Assembly (NCBI GenBank): GCA_963803735.1
Contig: CAWDNV010000010.1
Coordinates: 992,001 to 1,056,000, forward strand
DNA: 64,000 bases
Direction of reading: 5' to 3'
DNA from: Palsa-189 sp963803735
Lineage (GTDB): Bacteria > Acidobacteriota > Terriglobia > Acidiferrales > UBA7541
Shown: piece after piece, positions 41,163 to 49,667 of the stretch
Position numbering within the stretch: position 1 is the first letter of the stretch
Layout: every line of letters begins with the position of its first letter
Notes under the pieces: generated by a model
What the model saw: the letters and a program-made list of their open reading frames with translations, nothing else
The model's database searches: none
What the model was told of the DNA's origin: nothing
Position numbers and translations under genes: made by a program

Positions 41163-41729
41163 ATGCCTTTGGACATCGCCGGCCTGCCTGCTCGCCCGCA
41201 CAATCATGAGGTTCGCTTCTATTCTGACGACGCGGTGTTTGTGGCGACTGTTTCGAATTTTGTGACTGCCGCCTTGATGGCCGGCAATGCTTCTATTGTT
41301 TTTGCTACCAAACCACACCGGGACAGTGTTCTTCAAGCGTTGAAGCTGCAAGGCGTGGATGTTGACGCCGCTATTAGCCAGGGAACTTACGTTCCACTAG
41401 ACGCTGCTGAGACGCTTTCGCTATTCATGGTAAATGGCTGGCCCGATCGGGCTCGGTTCTTTGAAGGATTCGGGAAGCTCGTAGAGTCAGCCTCAAAAGC
41501 AGCCAAAGCGCAAAATCCCCGAATTGCGATTTTCGGCGAGGGTGTGGCTCTATTGTGTGACGACGGCAACGCGGAGGCGGCGATTCAATTGGAACAACTC
41601 GGCAATCATCTTGCGAATAAATACAACGTAGACATTCTGTGCGCCTATCCTCTAAGCCTTTGCACCAAAGAGCATGAAAACGAGATCAAGAGAATCTGTG
41701 CCCAGCACTCAGCTGCTTATTCCGGATAA
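41163..41729 (+). CDS. MEDS-domain (DcmR-like sensory) protein
   Basis: 188-residue protein consisting of one MEDS domain, a ligand-sensing module first seen in methanogen and methylotroph regulators (DcmR). Typical blocks are NHEVRFYSDDAVFVATVSNF, GNASIVFATKPHRDSVLQAL, YVPLDAAETLSLFMVNGWPD, RIAIFGEGVALLCDDGNAEAAIQLEQL and the end VDILCAYPLSL. There is no output domain, so it would act through a partner, most plausibly the neighbouring kinase genes. The divergent frameshifted small gene begins 16 bases upstream. Confidence 0.85.
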   Translation: MPLDIAGLPARPHNHEVRFYSDDAVFVATVSNFVTAALMAGNASIVFATKPHRDSVLQALKLQGVDVDAAISQGTYVPLDAAETLSLFMVNGWPDRARFFEGFGKLVESASKAAKAQNPRIAIFGEGVALLCDDGNAEAAIQLEQLGNHLANKYNVDILCAYPLSLCTKEHENEIKRICAQHSAAYSG

Positions 41730-42429
41730 TTGAAGCGCCCGTATATCGCGGCGATTCGCTGCGCTCACCATAAAAAGCCGCGAGCCGCAAAGCGAGGCCA
41801 CGCCACCCTTGGAAAGGCCTCGGGTCTCCCGCCGAGAAACGGCGGGACGACCCGAGCTACAAGACCAACACAAAAAACGGGAGAGATTCTTCGACTTCGT
41901 GGCCGCGCGGCCAGAAGACGGCGGACGACAAAACGCGGCCACTCCGCTCAGAATGACAGCGCTTCACTGCACCTGCCGCCGGCTCGCGCAGCCCCGCAGA
42001 GGCAACTACAGATATCTCACCGCTACGCTCCTCGTGATGACGGATTGGGGAGACGAAGCACAGCCGAGAGTGGCTGTGCCACGGATGCCGGGCTGAAGCC
42101 CGGCGCTACAAAAGGCAAAAGCAGATTCCTCGGCGGGCGGAGCCGCCTCGGAATGAAGCGCCTGTCGGGTGGGCGAGACTCGGGGAAAAAGCGCAGAGGG
42201 ATTCCTCACTGCGTTCGGAATGACGATGCGGTAGTGTGCAGCGCCCACGCAAGGAGAAACTTCGGGGCTCACGCTTAGAGGAACTGCACAGCCAAGAGCA
42301 ACTCTGCCACATAGGAAAATGCCCCAGGGCCCGCAGCGAAAGGCGCGCTGCGGCGCCCTGGGCTACAAGAATAAGGGCGAGGGGTGACGGAGCGTGGCGG
42401 GGCGATGAGCTTTTTCCCAGCGGCATCTA
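41730..42429. other. Intergenic repeat-rich region
   Basis: About 700 bases without a gene. It holds dispersed repeats: a hairpin around 41817 (CCTCGGGTCTCCCGCCG / CGGCGGGACGACCCGAG), CACAGCCGAGAGTGGCTGTG near 42059, the REP unit TGCCGGGCTGAAGCCCGGCG at 42086-42112, a GATTCCTCGG element near 42125 and a single 103-bp-type unit start at 42196. Confidence 0.65.
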
Positions 42430-42606
42430 GTGCATACCCCTTGCGGGGGCAAGGGTTTGTACCCATTTTCCTTAGGGTCTTTCGTTACGGGGATTCGACC
42501 ATTAGAAGTATGGATTTCGGACGCCGCTGCCGCTAAGGTCGGCCTATCAGGGCATTCCAGTCCCGCCCGATGGAGGATAACATTGCAAGGCGGCGACGAT
42601 CCTTTC

Positions 42607-42867
42607 GTGCACGTGTTTCTTTTCCAATGCGGCGATTGTGGGGCTCCGGTGGCGACGGCAAGCGCGAGCGGCGCGCGGAACCTCGAGCAGACGGATGCGC
42701 AGTCTTTTGCGATAACGTGCGAGCGTTGTGGATGGAGCGGGAAGTCTATTGGAACAGCGGCCAAGCGACACTGGGTCGATTTCTGGAACACAGATGGAGA
42801 TGCCAGCGCGGGTGCAGGCAGCATGAGCCGCAACGATGACGCCCAGGATCAGGGAAAGTCTGTATAG
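42607..42867 (+). CDS. Small zinc-ribbon-like hypothetical protein
   Basis: About 86 residues from GTG 42607 (or 42613). The core has two CxxC knuckles: FQCGDCGAPVATAS and AITCERCGWSGKS, separated by about 30 residues, then AAKRHWVDFWNTDG. This fits a zinc ribbon. The longer open frame back to 42430 is not supported by composition. Function unknown. The end is 55 bases before the damaged response regulator gene. Confidence 0.5.
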   Translation: MHVFLFQCGDCGAPVATASASGARNLEQTDAQSFAITCERCGWSGKSIGTAAKRHWVDFWNTDGDASAGAGSMSRNDDAQDQGKSV

Positions 42868-42922
42868 CCGCCCGCTCTTGTTTCGCGTAACCTCCTCGAA
42901 TTCGCCCTCTTCTCGATTCCGA

Positions 42923-43341
42923 ATGCGCCCGAATACTGATCGTTGACGATCATGAGATCGTGCGATCAGGGCTGCGCCGCCTTATCGAGTCGCAGTCCGG
43001 CTGGGAAGTGTGCGGCGAGGCGGGAAATGGGCAAGAGGCCATTGAAAAAGCGCTCGCGCTGAAGCCTGACCTGGTGCTCATGGACATCACGATGCCGGTG
43101 ATGAGCGGCATCGAGGCCACCCGGCAGATACGGCAGCTTTCTCCAGAAACAAAAATCGTGATCGTATCGATGCACGATAACCACATCATTAGTGCAAGCA
43201 CAAGAAGCGGGTGCGCACGGTTATGTCGTGAAGGCTAGCCATTCTGAAATTGTGCTGAAGACGATAGCGGGCGTTCTGGAAGGGCGACGCGCTGACCGCT
43301 CGCGCCTTACACACACCTCGGCCGGAAACCCTGCGGATTAA
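42923..43341 (+). pseudogene. Response regulator receiver, frameshifted twice
   Basis: The receiver core reads ILIVDDHEIVRSGLRRLIES, then KPDLVLMDITMPVMSGIEATRQI with the phosphoacceptor Asp, and KIVIVSMHDNHIIS. At about 43200 the frame jumps and the expected ending (EAGAHGYVVKASHSEIVLKTI, then GVLEG) is in another frame up to TAA at 43341. At the 5' end the only nearby ATG (42923) is also one base out of frame; removing one C from CGCCCG would give MRRILIVDD. It is NarL-like without its HTH domain. Either a decayed gene or two base-calling errors. Confidence 0.65.
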
Positions 43342-43401
43342 GCCCCCGGATTAGGCAATAAGATGTGGCCGCCGCGGGCGCGCGCCAACCCAAAATGTCA
43401 G

Positions 43402-43650
43402 GAGGGATTCCTCACTGCGTTCGGAATGACGATCCGGGGTAGCGGCGCGCCGGGGTAAGAACGTGCGGCACCCCCTTCGCCAATCGGGAAGACGAAAAAC
43501 CTCGGAGGGATTCCTCACTGCGTTCGGAATGACGATCCGGGGTGGCGGCGCGCTGGGCTGAGAACGTGCGGCACCCCTTCTCCAATCGGGCAGACGAAAA
43601 ACCTCGGAGGGATTCCTCACTCCGTTCGGAATGACGATCCGGAGTAGCGG
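43402..43650. repeat. Tandem 103-bp repeats, second locus (three units)
   Basis: Units start at 43402, 43505 and 43607 (spacing 103 and 102), with the same GAGGGATTCCTCACTGCGTT beginning and GTGCGGCACCCC...CCAATCGGG middle as at 39135-39400. They lie between the damaged response regulator and the cupin gene. Confidence 0.9.
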
Positions 43651-43661
43651 ACGGTTATATT

Positions 43662-44195
43662 TTAGTTTGCGCCGGGGGAAAAAGTTCCCGGGACGTGAAT
43701 GGAGAACAGCACGATCACGCCGTGGATCGGATTGAATTGATGCGGCGTGTTTTCGGGTACGAGAACCCAATCGCCTTTGGCGATCTCGCGCGGCGTTCCG
43801 CCTGAGATCGCGGAGCCACCGAGGTTGGTGGCGTCAGTTCGCTTCTCATCGACGAGCTTGCCGCCGGTGACGAGAGTTGCTGAACCATCGATCACGTAGA
43901 AAAGCTCGGCTTCCTTTTCATGGACGGCGGCGTTGCCGACCGAGGCGCGATATTCCATGTGTCCGTTGTAGCCGCCGAGCTCGAGCATGGGTTGCGCGAC
44001 GGTGGGCTGGTTGGGCTTGCGTTCGCTTTTCGATTTGTCGGCGAGTTTGGCGACGTCGGCGGCAGAAGTGAAGAGCATGGTCTTCGTATCGGACTGCGGT
44101 GCCGGTTGTGGGGCAGGCTTGGGCGCGGGCTGTTTCGCAAGGGCGGCCGCGGCCGCGAGAGTGAGAGCAAGGCTGATGATAATTGTCGAGCGCAT
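43662..44195 (-). CDS. Exported cupin-domain protein
   Basis: 177 residues from ATG 44195, just after GGAGGCGTT. Signal peptide about 1-20 (ending ALAKQ), a Pro/Ala/Lys/Gln linker, then a cupin barrel: MEYRASVGNAAVHEKEAELFYVIDGSATLVTGG with the metal-binding His and Glu, and GDWVLVPENTPHQFNPIHG with the second His. It is a small single-cupin periplasmic or extracellular protein; the substrate is unknown. The annotated frame extends to 44258, but the upstream residues do not look like a leader. Confidence 0.82.
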   Translation of the reverse strand: MRSTIIISLALTLAAAAALAKQPAPKPAPQPAPQSDTKTMLFTSAADVAKLADKSKSERKPNQPTVAQPMLELGGYNGHMEYRASVGNAAVHEKEAELFYVIDGSATLVTGGKLVDEKRTDATNLGGSAISGGTPREIAKGDWVLVPENTPHQFNPIHGVIVLFSIHVPGTFSPGAN

Positions 44196-44415
44196 AACGC
44201 CTCCAAGTGTGTTCGATGGTTGCTTGCGCATCGTACGCTTCTCGGCGAGCGGAGACAATGGATTTGGGGAGCTGGTCAGTGAGGGACGTCATGTGCGTTC
44301 GAGCCGATTTTCATAGTGAGCGCGGCTCACGGCCCGCACATTCGTAAGCCGAGAGAAACGAGGGAAAAGTGCACAGCGACACAAACCCTGGGACGGCATT
44401 AAGAATGCCAGCCGG

Positions 44416-45399
44416 CTATTGCACGAGGGTGTGCTGGCTGAAGGTGAGTTGCCACTGGGCGCCGCGCTTGGCCCAGATGCGCGTGGTCCGCAGCAATTCT
44501 CCGGATTGTGATTCCTGATCCGCGGACATAACGGCGCCATTGCCAAATACCCACAGAGCCATGGAAGCAACCGCGGGCGGCGGCACGGCAGCCTCCGCAT
44601 GTCTGAAGTTCCGCATCAGGGCGATGCGCTGTGTTTTGTCGATGGGCTGCTCGCGATCCGGCGTGACAAACAGGACGTCATCGCCCAGGATCCGGCTGGC
44701 GGTCTCGGCGTCGCCATCGAATACAGCTTTTTGCCCTGCCATGAACGATGCAACGATTTCCTGCGCTTCCGAGGTCAGCGGTTTATACGGTAGCGAGCGG
44801 CAGGGGTTTTCGCAGCGCCCCGCCGAGTCGGCGTGACCGACTGCGTAACGCGCGTCCTTTACTGACGAATCCGGCGCCGTGGTTTCCTGGTAGAGCAGAA
44901 GTCGCCAACCGGATGCCTGGCGTATCCAAACTCGCGCGAAAAACGCTGGCGCGTTGTCGGGTGTGAGCCTGTGCGTGCCTGTGACCAAGGCCACCCGCCC
45001 GTAGGTCTGCAGCGTAAGGTTTGTGTCAGCGCCTGCGGAGAGCAAACCGATTCGACTCACGAGATCCGATTTACTTCTGCTCCGGCCATCGCGATCGATC
45101 CAAGTGAATTCGGCATCCAGCAGGCGGGCCGGCACCAACCCGTCGTTCGTGGCGATGGCCTGAATCAGGGTGTGATCCAGGGAGCGCAACTCCTGCTCGA
45201 GCGCGGCGCTCCCAACAGCAGTGAGGCGCACATCCGAGATGCCGCCGGTAGTGGCGGGATCATCCGTGCTCGGATTCGAATTTTCGTGTGCTCGCGTGGC
45301 GAAAGGTGAAAACGCCGCTAGAGCTCCAGCGATGAACATGATCAGACTGATAGAAAAGAAAGACCGCGAGAGAGGTCTCGTTGAATGTAAAGGTCCCAT
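44416..45399 (-). CDS. Exported protein with two SnoaL-like/DUF4440 (NTF2-fold) domains
   Basis: 327 residues. An N-terminal hydrophobic export segment (about 14-36, SLIMFIAGALAAFSPFATRA) is followed by two NTF2-like units. The first is about 65-180: EQELRSLDHTLIQAIATNDGLVPARLLDAEFTWIDRDGR, VALVTGTHRL, WRLLLYQETT. The second is about 210-325: AQEIVASFMAGQKAVFDGDAETASRILGDDVLFVTPDRE, WVFGNGAVMSA, WQLTFSQHTL. Duplicated DUF4440-like domains are common in exported Acidobacteriota proteins; they may bind small ligands. The role is unknown. Confidence 0.78.
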   Translation of the reverse strand: MGPLHSTRPLSRSFFSISLIMFIAGALAAFSPFATRAHENSNPSTDDPATTGGISDVRLTAVGSAALEQELRSLDHTLIQAIATNDGLVPARLLDAEFTWIDRDGRSRSKSDLVSRIGLLSAGADTNLTLQTYGRVALVTGTHRLTPDNAPAFFARVWIRQASGWRLLLYQETTAPDSSVKDARYAVGHADSAGRCENPCRSLPYKPLTSEAQEIVASFMAGQKAVFDGDAETASRILGDDVLFVTPDREQPIDKTQRIALMRNFRHAEAAVPPPAVASMALWVFGNGAVMSADQESQSGELLRTTRIWAKRGAQWQLTFSQHTLVQ

Positions 45400-45591
45400 A
45401 GCCCCACGCTTCGAACCGCCCGAATTCTACAACTCGTACAATTAGATTTTCTTCATGCGTATTACGGTCAGCCGCGGGGATAGGCCGAGTTGTTTCTGCC
45501 AGATGAAGCTTGCGCGGCCATCTTACACGGCTTCCGCCATCGGATGAAAGGCTAATCTTGCCGTTTCCTCGTGATAGGATTTCGACCCTCT

Positions 45592-45924
45592 ATGAAAACT
45601 GTGCTGCTTCTGCTTTGCTCGAATATCTTTATGACCATCGCCTGGTACGGCCACCTGAAATACCGCCGAGCTCCGCTGATCACGGTGATCGTGGTGAGCT
45701 GGCTGATTGCCTTCCTGGAATATTGTTTTCAGGTGCCTGCTAATCGAATTGGATATGGGCAATTCACCGGATTTCAACTGAAGGTCATTCAAGAAGTCAT
45801 TACCCTGTGCGTCTTTACGGTTTTTGCCTGGGTCTACCTCGGCGAGGAAATCACCTGGAGGTACGGTGGGGCCTTTCTTTGCATCCTGGGGGCCGTGGCG
45901 TTTGCCTTCTGGGGAAGGCTGTGA
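45592..45924 (+). CDS. DUF486 / DMT-family small membrane protein
   Basis: 110 residues from ATG 45592, four transmembrane helices. Family blocks are NIFMTIAWYGHLK, VVSWLIAFLEYCFQVPANRIGY, QLKVIQEVITLCVFTVFAWVYLGE and GAFLCILGAVAFAFWG. DUF486 proteins resemble half-size drug/metabolite transporters; the substrate is unknown. An upstream in-frame start at 45571 is less likely, because it would place charged residues before the first helix. Confidence 0.87.
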   Translation: MKTVLLLLCSNIFMTIAWYGHLKYRRAPLITVIVVSWLIAFLEYCFQVPANRIGYGQFTGFQLKVIQEVITLCVFTVFAWVYLGEEITWRYGGAFLCILGAVAFAFWGRL

Positions 45925-46174
45925 TGGCCCGGCGTGCCCCAATCGTCTGCGCCGCCAGAGCGCTCCTTATGCTGGAGGTGCTGGATTGGCAGAGACGCGG
46001 TAATTCGTTATTCTAGTGTCCGCCACGATGCCGCGCTATGCGCTGCGACGGTCACATCCCCGGTCAGAAACGTGTGGTTGAGTGCGCGGATTCGTGCAAC
46101 CCGTGAATCAGGTTCTAGCTCTAACTGCCAGAGGTAGATGCGTGATTAAAAGCGGTGCTCAAAAGGAGAGTTTC

Positions 46175-46852
46175 TTGTCCAAACTCACGATTGGAACAAT
46201 TCTGCTGCTGTCTACTCTGCTGATGGGAACTGTTAGTTCTGTCCGCGCGCAAAGCGTCAGTCCCTATTTTGGTTTGGGCTCGGCCACCGATAGCGCGGGG
46301 ACTGGCTTCAACCTGAACACTGGAACATCCTGTGCTCCGGGGAACGTTTTCGATGACATCACAGGCAACTGCGAACCTGGACCTACCATTGGCGGCGTCT
46401 TCGGCGTGTTTGGCGTCGATTTCATGTTAAAAGCACACCTGGGCTTCAATGGTGAATACGCTTTCCGCTTCGCTCAAGCGCCCTACTTACCGGCTGCAGG
46501 ATTGAACTTCAGGCCTGGCTTTTACGATTTCAACGTTGTGTACCAGCCTCTCTCCGGCAAGCGCATTGTTCCGCTCGTCGAGGGTGGTATCGGCGGCGCT
46601 AGAATTGCCCTATATCAAACCCAGACAGTTTCGATCACGGGCATCACCAACACATTCACCATCCCGGCCGGCCTGAACGCGAATCACTTTCAGGTGCACG
46701 CCGCCGTGGGCGTGAAGCTCTATGTGAAGGGCAATATCTTCATCAAGCCACAATTTGATATTCATTATGTGACTCATCTCACCGATCAATTCGGCCGGGA
46801 CTGGGTCCCGCAATATACAGTCGCGGTCGGCTATACCTTCGGAGAACGTTAA
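46175..46852 (+). CDS. Outer-membrane beta-barrel protein, paralogue 1
   Basis: 225 residues if TTG 46175 is the start; AAAAGGAGAG lies directly upstream, and the signal peptide (LTIGTILLLSTLLMGTVSSVRAQ) then begins at the N-terminus. The mature part is a small barrel (YFGLGSATD..., FGVDFMLKAHLGFNGEYAFRF, KRIVPLVEGGIGGARI, KLYVKGNIFIKPQFDIHYV, QYTVAVGYTFGER) with a C-terminal aromatic-containing strand. One disulfide is likely in the N-terminal loop (two Cys). It is about 55-60 percent similar by eye to the next gene and clearly a tandem duplicate. Confidence 0.8.
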   Translation: MSKLTIGTILLLSTLLMGTVSSVRAQSVSPYFGLGSATDSAGTGFNLNTGTSCAPGNVFDDITGNCEPGPTIGGVFGVFGVDFMLKAHLGFNGEYAFRFAQAPYLPAAGLNFRPGFYDFNVVYQPLSGKRIVPLVEGGIGGARIALYQTQTVSITGITNTFTIPAGLNANHFQVHAAVGVKLYVKGNIFIKPQFDIHYVTHLTDQFGRDWVPQYTVAVGYTFGER

Positions 46853-46998
46853 ACGCGCCACACGTCAGCGACGAGAGCGCCTTCGTTCGGCCATTTGCAC
46901 ACTGCCCGGGCTCGAACGCAAGGGGCGAATTTCGCCGGGACGTCTTGCATATTTCACACAAGAAGCATAGGTAGGACACTTTGACGAAGGAACGATTC

Positions 46999-47664
46999 TT
47001 GTCCAGGCTCACCTTGCGAACAGTTCCGCTTCTATGTGCGTTCGTCCTGGTAAGCGCGGCCGGCGCTCACGCCCAGCGCGTCAGCGCATATTTTGGTTTA
47101 GGCAGCGCAAAAGACAGAGCGGGAACCACAAGCAACGGCACAAACAGTTGTCCCACGGGACAGCTTTTCGATGGATTAATCTGCGAGCCCGGTCCAACGA
47201 TCGGCGGTCTATTCGGTACCTTTGGCGTGGACGTCAGGTTCAAGCGGCACTTTGGTATTAACGCCGAATACGCGTTCCACTTTAAGCAGGTGCCGTTTCT
47301 TCCCTTGGACAGCTTGAATATGCGTCCCGCATTCTACGACGTGAATGTGATGTGGATGCGAGTCGCGGGCAAGCGCATTGCTCCGCTTTTGGAGGGCGGT
47401 GCCGGCGGCGCCAGACTAGGCCTGAGTTCCACGTCGACAACTCCGATTACAGGCATTACAAACTTGTCCAGCTTCCCGGCGGGGTCCACACCCAATCACG
47501 CTCAGTTGCATTTTGGAGCCGGCTTGAAGTTTTACGTCAAAGGGAACATATTCGTTAAGCCGCAATTCGATCTACATTACGTATTTAACTTCACGGACCA
47601 ATTCGGCCGTAACCTCGTGCTGCAATACAGCGGCTCTGTCGGATATACGTTTGGCGGACGCTGA
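46999..47664 (+). CDS. Outer-membrane beta-barrel protein, paralogue 2
   Basis: 221 residues from TTG 46999, preceded by AAGGAACG. It has a signal peptide (LTLRTVPLLCAFVLVSAAGAHAQ) and the same barrel plan as the preceding gene: YFGLGSAKDRAG, FGVDVRFKRHFGINAEYAFHF, KRIAPLLEGGAGGARLGL, KFYVKGNIFVKPQFDLHYV, QYSGSVGYTFGG. The two paralogues differ mainly in the surface loops. No ATG or GTG fits the family's N-terminus in either copy, so TTG use appears to be conserved. Confidence 0.8.
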   Translation: MSRLTLRTVPLLCAFVLVSAAGAHAQRVSAYFGLGSAKDRAGTTSNGTNSCPTGQLFDGLICEPGPTIGGLFGTFGVDVRFKRHFGINAEYAFHFKQVPFLPLDSLNMRPAFYDVNVMWMRVAGKRIAPLLEGGAGGARLGLSSTSTTPITGITNLSSFPAGSTPNHAQLHFGAGLKFYVKGNIFVKPQFDLHYVFNFTDQFGRNLVLQYSGSVGYTFGGR

Positions 47665-47837
47665 GTCCTCCCTCTTTCCTCTCCCACGAGGGTTCCATAT
47701 ACGCAGCTGAATTTTCCCGGCTCTTTCGCCTGGCGTCCATCATCACTAGAATGGAGTGCGGTGCACCGACCGCGGGAAGTCCTAAGCAGACGCCACTCGG
47801 ATCGGACAAATACTGAAGTCACTCACAAGAGGAAGCC

Positions 47838-48305
47838 ATGCCTCCCAGACCGATTCCCGAGGGATATCACAGCGTAACGCCATATCTGGTCGTTACGGGC
47901 GCGGCGAGTGCAATCGAATTCTACAAACACGCTTTCGGCGCCAAAGAAGTGATGCGCATACCACACCCCGACGGACGCGTCGGCCATGCCGAACTGCAGA
48001 TGGGCGATTCGCGTATCATGCTAGCGGATGAATTCCCGGAGATGGGCGCGCGCAGCCCCATGTCACTGGGTGGCACGCCTGTGAGCATCTTGCTTTACGT
48101 GGATGATGTGGATGCCGTCACAACTCGTGCTATGGCCGCCGGCGCAAAATTGATGCGACCAGTCAAAGATCAATTTTATGGGGACCGGACCGGGACGTTG
48201 AGTGATCCTTTCGGTCATCAGTGGACAATTGCCACCCACAAAGAGGACGTCTCTTTCGAGGAGATGCAGAAGCGCGCTGCGGCCGCAGCTGTAAGCCAGT
48301 CATAA
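47838..48305 (+). CDS. VOC-family protein (PhnB-like)
   Basis: 155 residues, one glyoxalase/bleomycin-resistance (VOC) fold of the PhnB-like type. Typical motifs are VTPYLVVTGAASAIEFYKHAFGAKEVMR, GRVGHAELQMGDSRIMLADE, LLYVDDVDAVTTRAMAAGA and DRTGTLSDPFGHQWTIATH. It is a cytosolic, metal-dependent or metal-free small-molecule binder. The start ATG follows AGAGGAAG. Single gene. Confidence 0.88.
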   Translation: MPPRPIPEGYHSVTPYLVVTGAASAIEFYKHAFGAKEVMRIPHPDGRVGHAELQMGDSRIMLADEFPEMGARSPMSLGGTPVSILLYVDDVDAVTTRAMAAGAKLMRPVKDQFYGDRTGTLSDPFGHQWTIATHKEDVSFEEMQKRAAAAAVSQS

Positions 48306-48370
48306 TCCCGAATAACAATTTCCTCAGGCTCGGCTCAAGCCTTTTCCTCATCTAACCTGCAGGGGGAAAC

Positions 48371-48637
48371 ATGGCTCAGCCTCGACGTATCATCACTCCG
48401 GCCCCTCCAGTCGCTCGCAGATGGATTGCCACTGAAGGCAGCCCACAGCGCAGCGCAGACAGCGGACGGAAATCAGTTCCGTGGGCGATAATTGCCGTGC
48501 TGCTGTTAGCCTTGGTCGTCATCTTCGCGCTCTGGGGCAAGCTGCCTAAGCGCCCCCGAATGCCCCACGAAACTCCCTCCGGGAACGCGCCCAGCGTCTC
48601 CAGCCTCGTCATCGGTAGTAACTCTCTTCCCATTTGA
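48371..48637 (+). CDS. Small single-span membrane protein
   Basis: 88 residues. A polar, basic cytoplasmic N-terminus of about 36 residues is followed by one transmembrane helix (VPWAIIAVLLLALVVIFALWG) and a short Pro/Ser-rich tail. AGGGGGAAAC precedes the ATG. No family recognised; it lies between a VOC gene and an exported-protein gene on the same strand. Confidence 0.6.
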   Translation: MAQPRRIITPAPPVARRWIATEGSPQRSADSGRKSVPWAIIAVLLLALVVIFALWGKLPKRPRMPHETPSGNAPSVSSLVIGSNSLPI

Positions 48638-48748
48638 TCCGTCCAAGACGAAGAAAATCATGGAAGCGATGCCACAAATAGATAAGATTGTTTGCAATCG
48701 CAGATAGTTGTAGGCTCCATCGGTTTCATACTTGGAGGATTTCTAAAA

Positions 48749-49633
48749 ATGGGTATTCGCTGCACGTGCGCAATCATGGGTGTTGCGGCTGCACTAGTTT
48801 TTTCATCGCTTGGCATGGCCCAGGCGCCTCAACCTCAGAAAGAGACCGCGGAACAGTGGCCGTGGAAATATAACGGTCGCGACCGGATCGTTGGCACAGG
48901 CGGACCCGCGCCCGTCCACGATCTGACCGGAACATGGGCCGGCCCGCAATCTGGATCAGGTGTGCCGGGCCTGCCTCAGTCGGATGTGCCTTCCTTCACT
49001 TCAGAGGGACAAAAGCTATTCGCTGCCAGTCGACCCATCGGCAAGTACAGTCCCGCGGGCACGAACGACCCGAATTTCAGGACCTGCGACCCCTTTGGAT
49101 TTCCCCGCGCCGCGCTCGACGAAATCCGCCACGTGCAGTTCGGAAACATGCCCAACCGCATCGTCGTCATGTACCAGTTCCAGCAGGTTTGGCGCGAAAT
49201 CTGGACGGACGGACGAGAACTCCCCAAGAATGTGGGTGGTACCGAAAAGAGCGCGCCGGACCCGCGCTACTACGGATATTCCGTTGGCCATTGGGAAAAC
49301 GACAATACGCTGGTGGTGGAGACAACAGGCCTGGATGAAAACACTTGGCTGACGAAGAGCGGCTATCCACACACGATGCAAGCTCGAATCGAAGAGCGAT
49401 GGGTGCGGACGGACCGCAATGATCTCAAGGTGACACTTACCGTCGAAGACCCGAAGTTTTATACCAAGCCTTTCTCGCTGGGTACGGTTTATTTCCGGTG
49501 GGTTCCCGGCCAGCTTTTCGACGAGAAGCTGTGCATACCATCGGACACGATCGAGTATTTGAAATCGGTGGGCGATCCGGCGGGCACGGACCCTAACATC
49601 AAGGTGCCAGGCCAACCGCAATCACAGCGTTAA
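48749..49633 (+). CDS. Conserved exported protein of unknown function
   Basis: 294 residues from ATG 48749, preceded by GGAGG. Signal peptide about 1-26 (ending GMAQA). The body carries blocks common in a large family of exported Acidobacteriota and related proteins: LTGTWAGPQSG, KYSPAGTNDPNFRTCDPFGFPR, QVWREIWTDGRELP, YYGYSVGHWENDNTLVVETTGLDENTWLTKSGYPHT, RIEERWVRTDRNDLKVTLTVEDPKFYTKPF. No catalytic motif is evident. I do not know a function for this family. Confidence 0.72.
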   Translation: MGIRCTCAIMGVAAALVFSSLGMAQAPQPQKETAEQWPWKYNGRDRIVGTGGPAPVHDLTGTWAGPQSGSGVPGLPQSDVPSFTSEGQKLFAASRPIGKYSPAGTNDPNFRTCDPFGFPRAALDEIRHVQFGNMPNRIVVMYQFQQVWREIWTDGRELPKNVGGTEKSAPDPRYYGYSVGHWENDNTLVVETTGLDENTWLTKSGYPHTMQARIEERWVRTDRNDLKVTLTVEDPKFYTKPFSLGTVYFRWVPGQLFDEKLCIPSDTIEYLKSVGDPAGTDPNIKVPGQPQSQR

Positions 49634-49667
49634 TCTAAGCATAGCAGCGGGGCGCGACTAACCGCCG

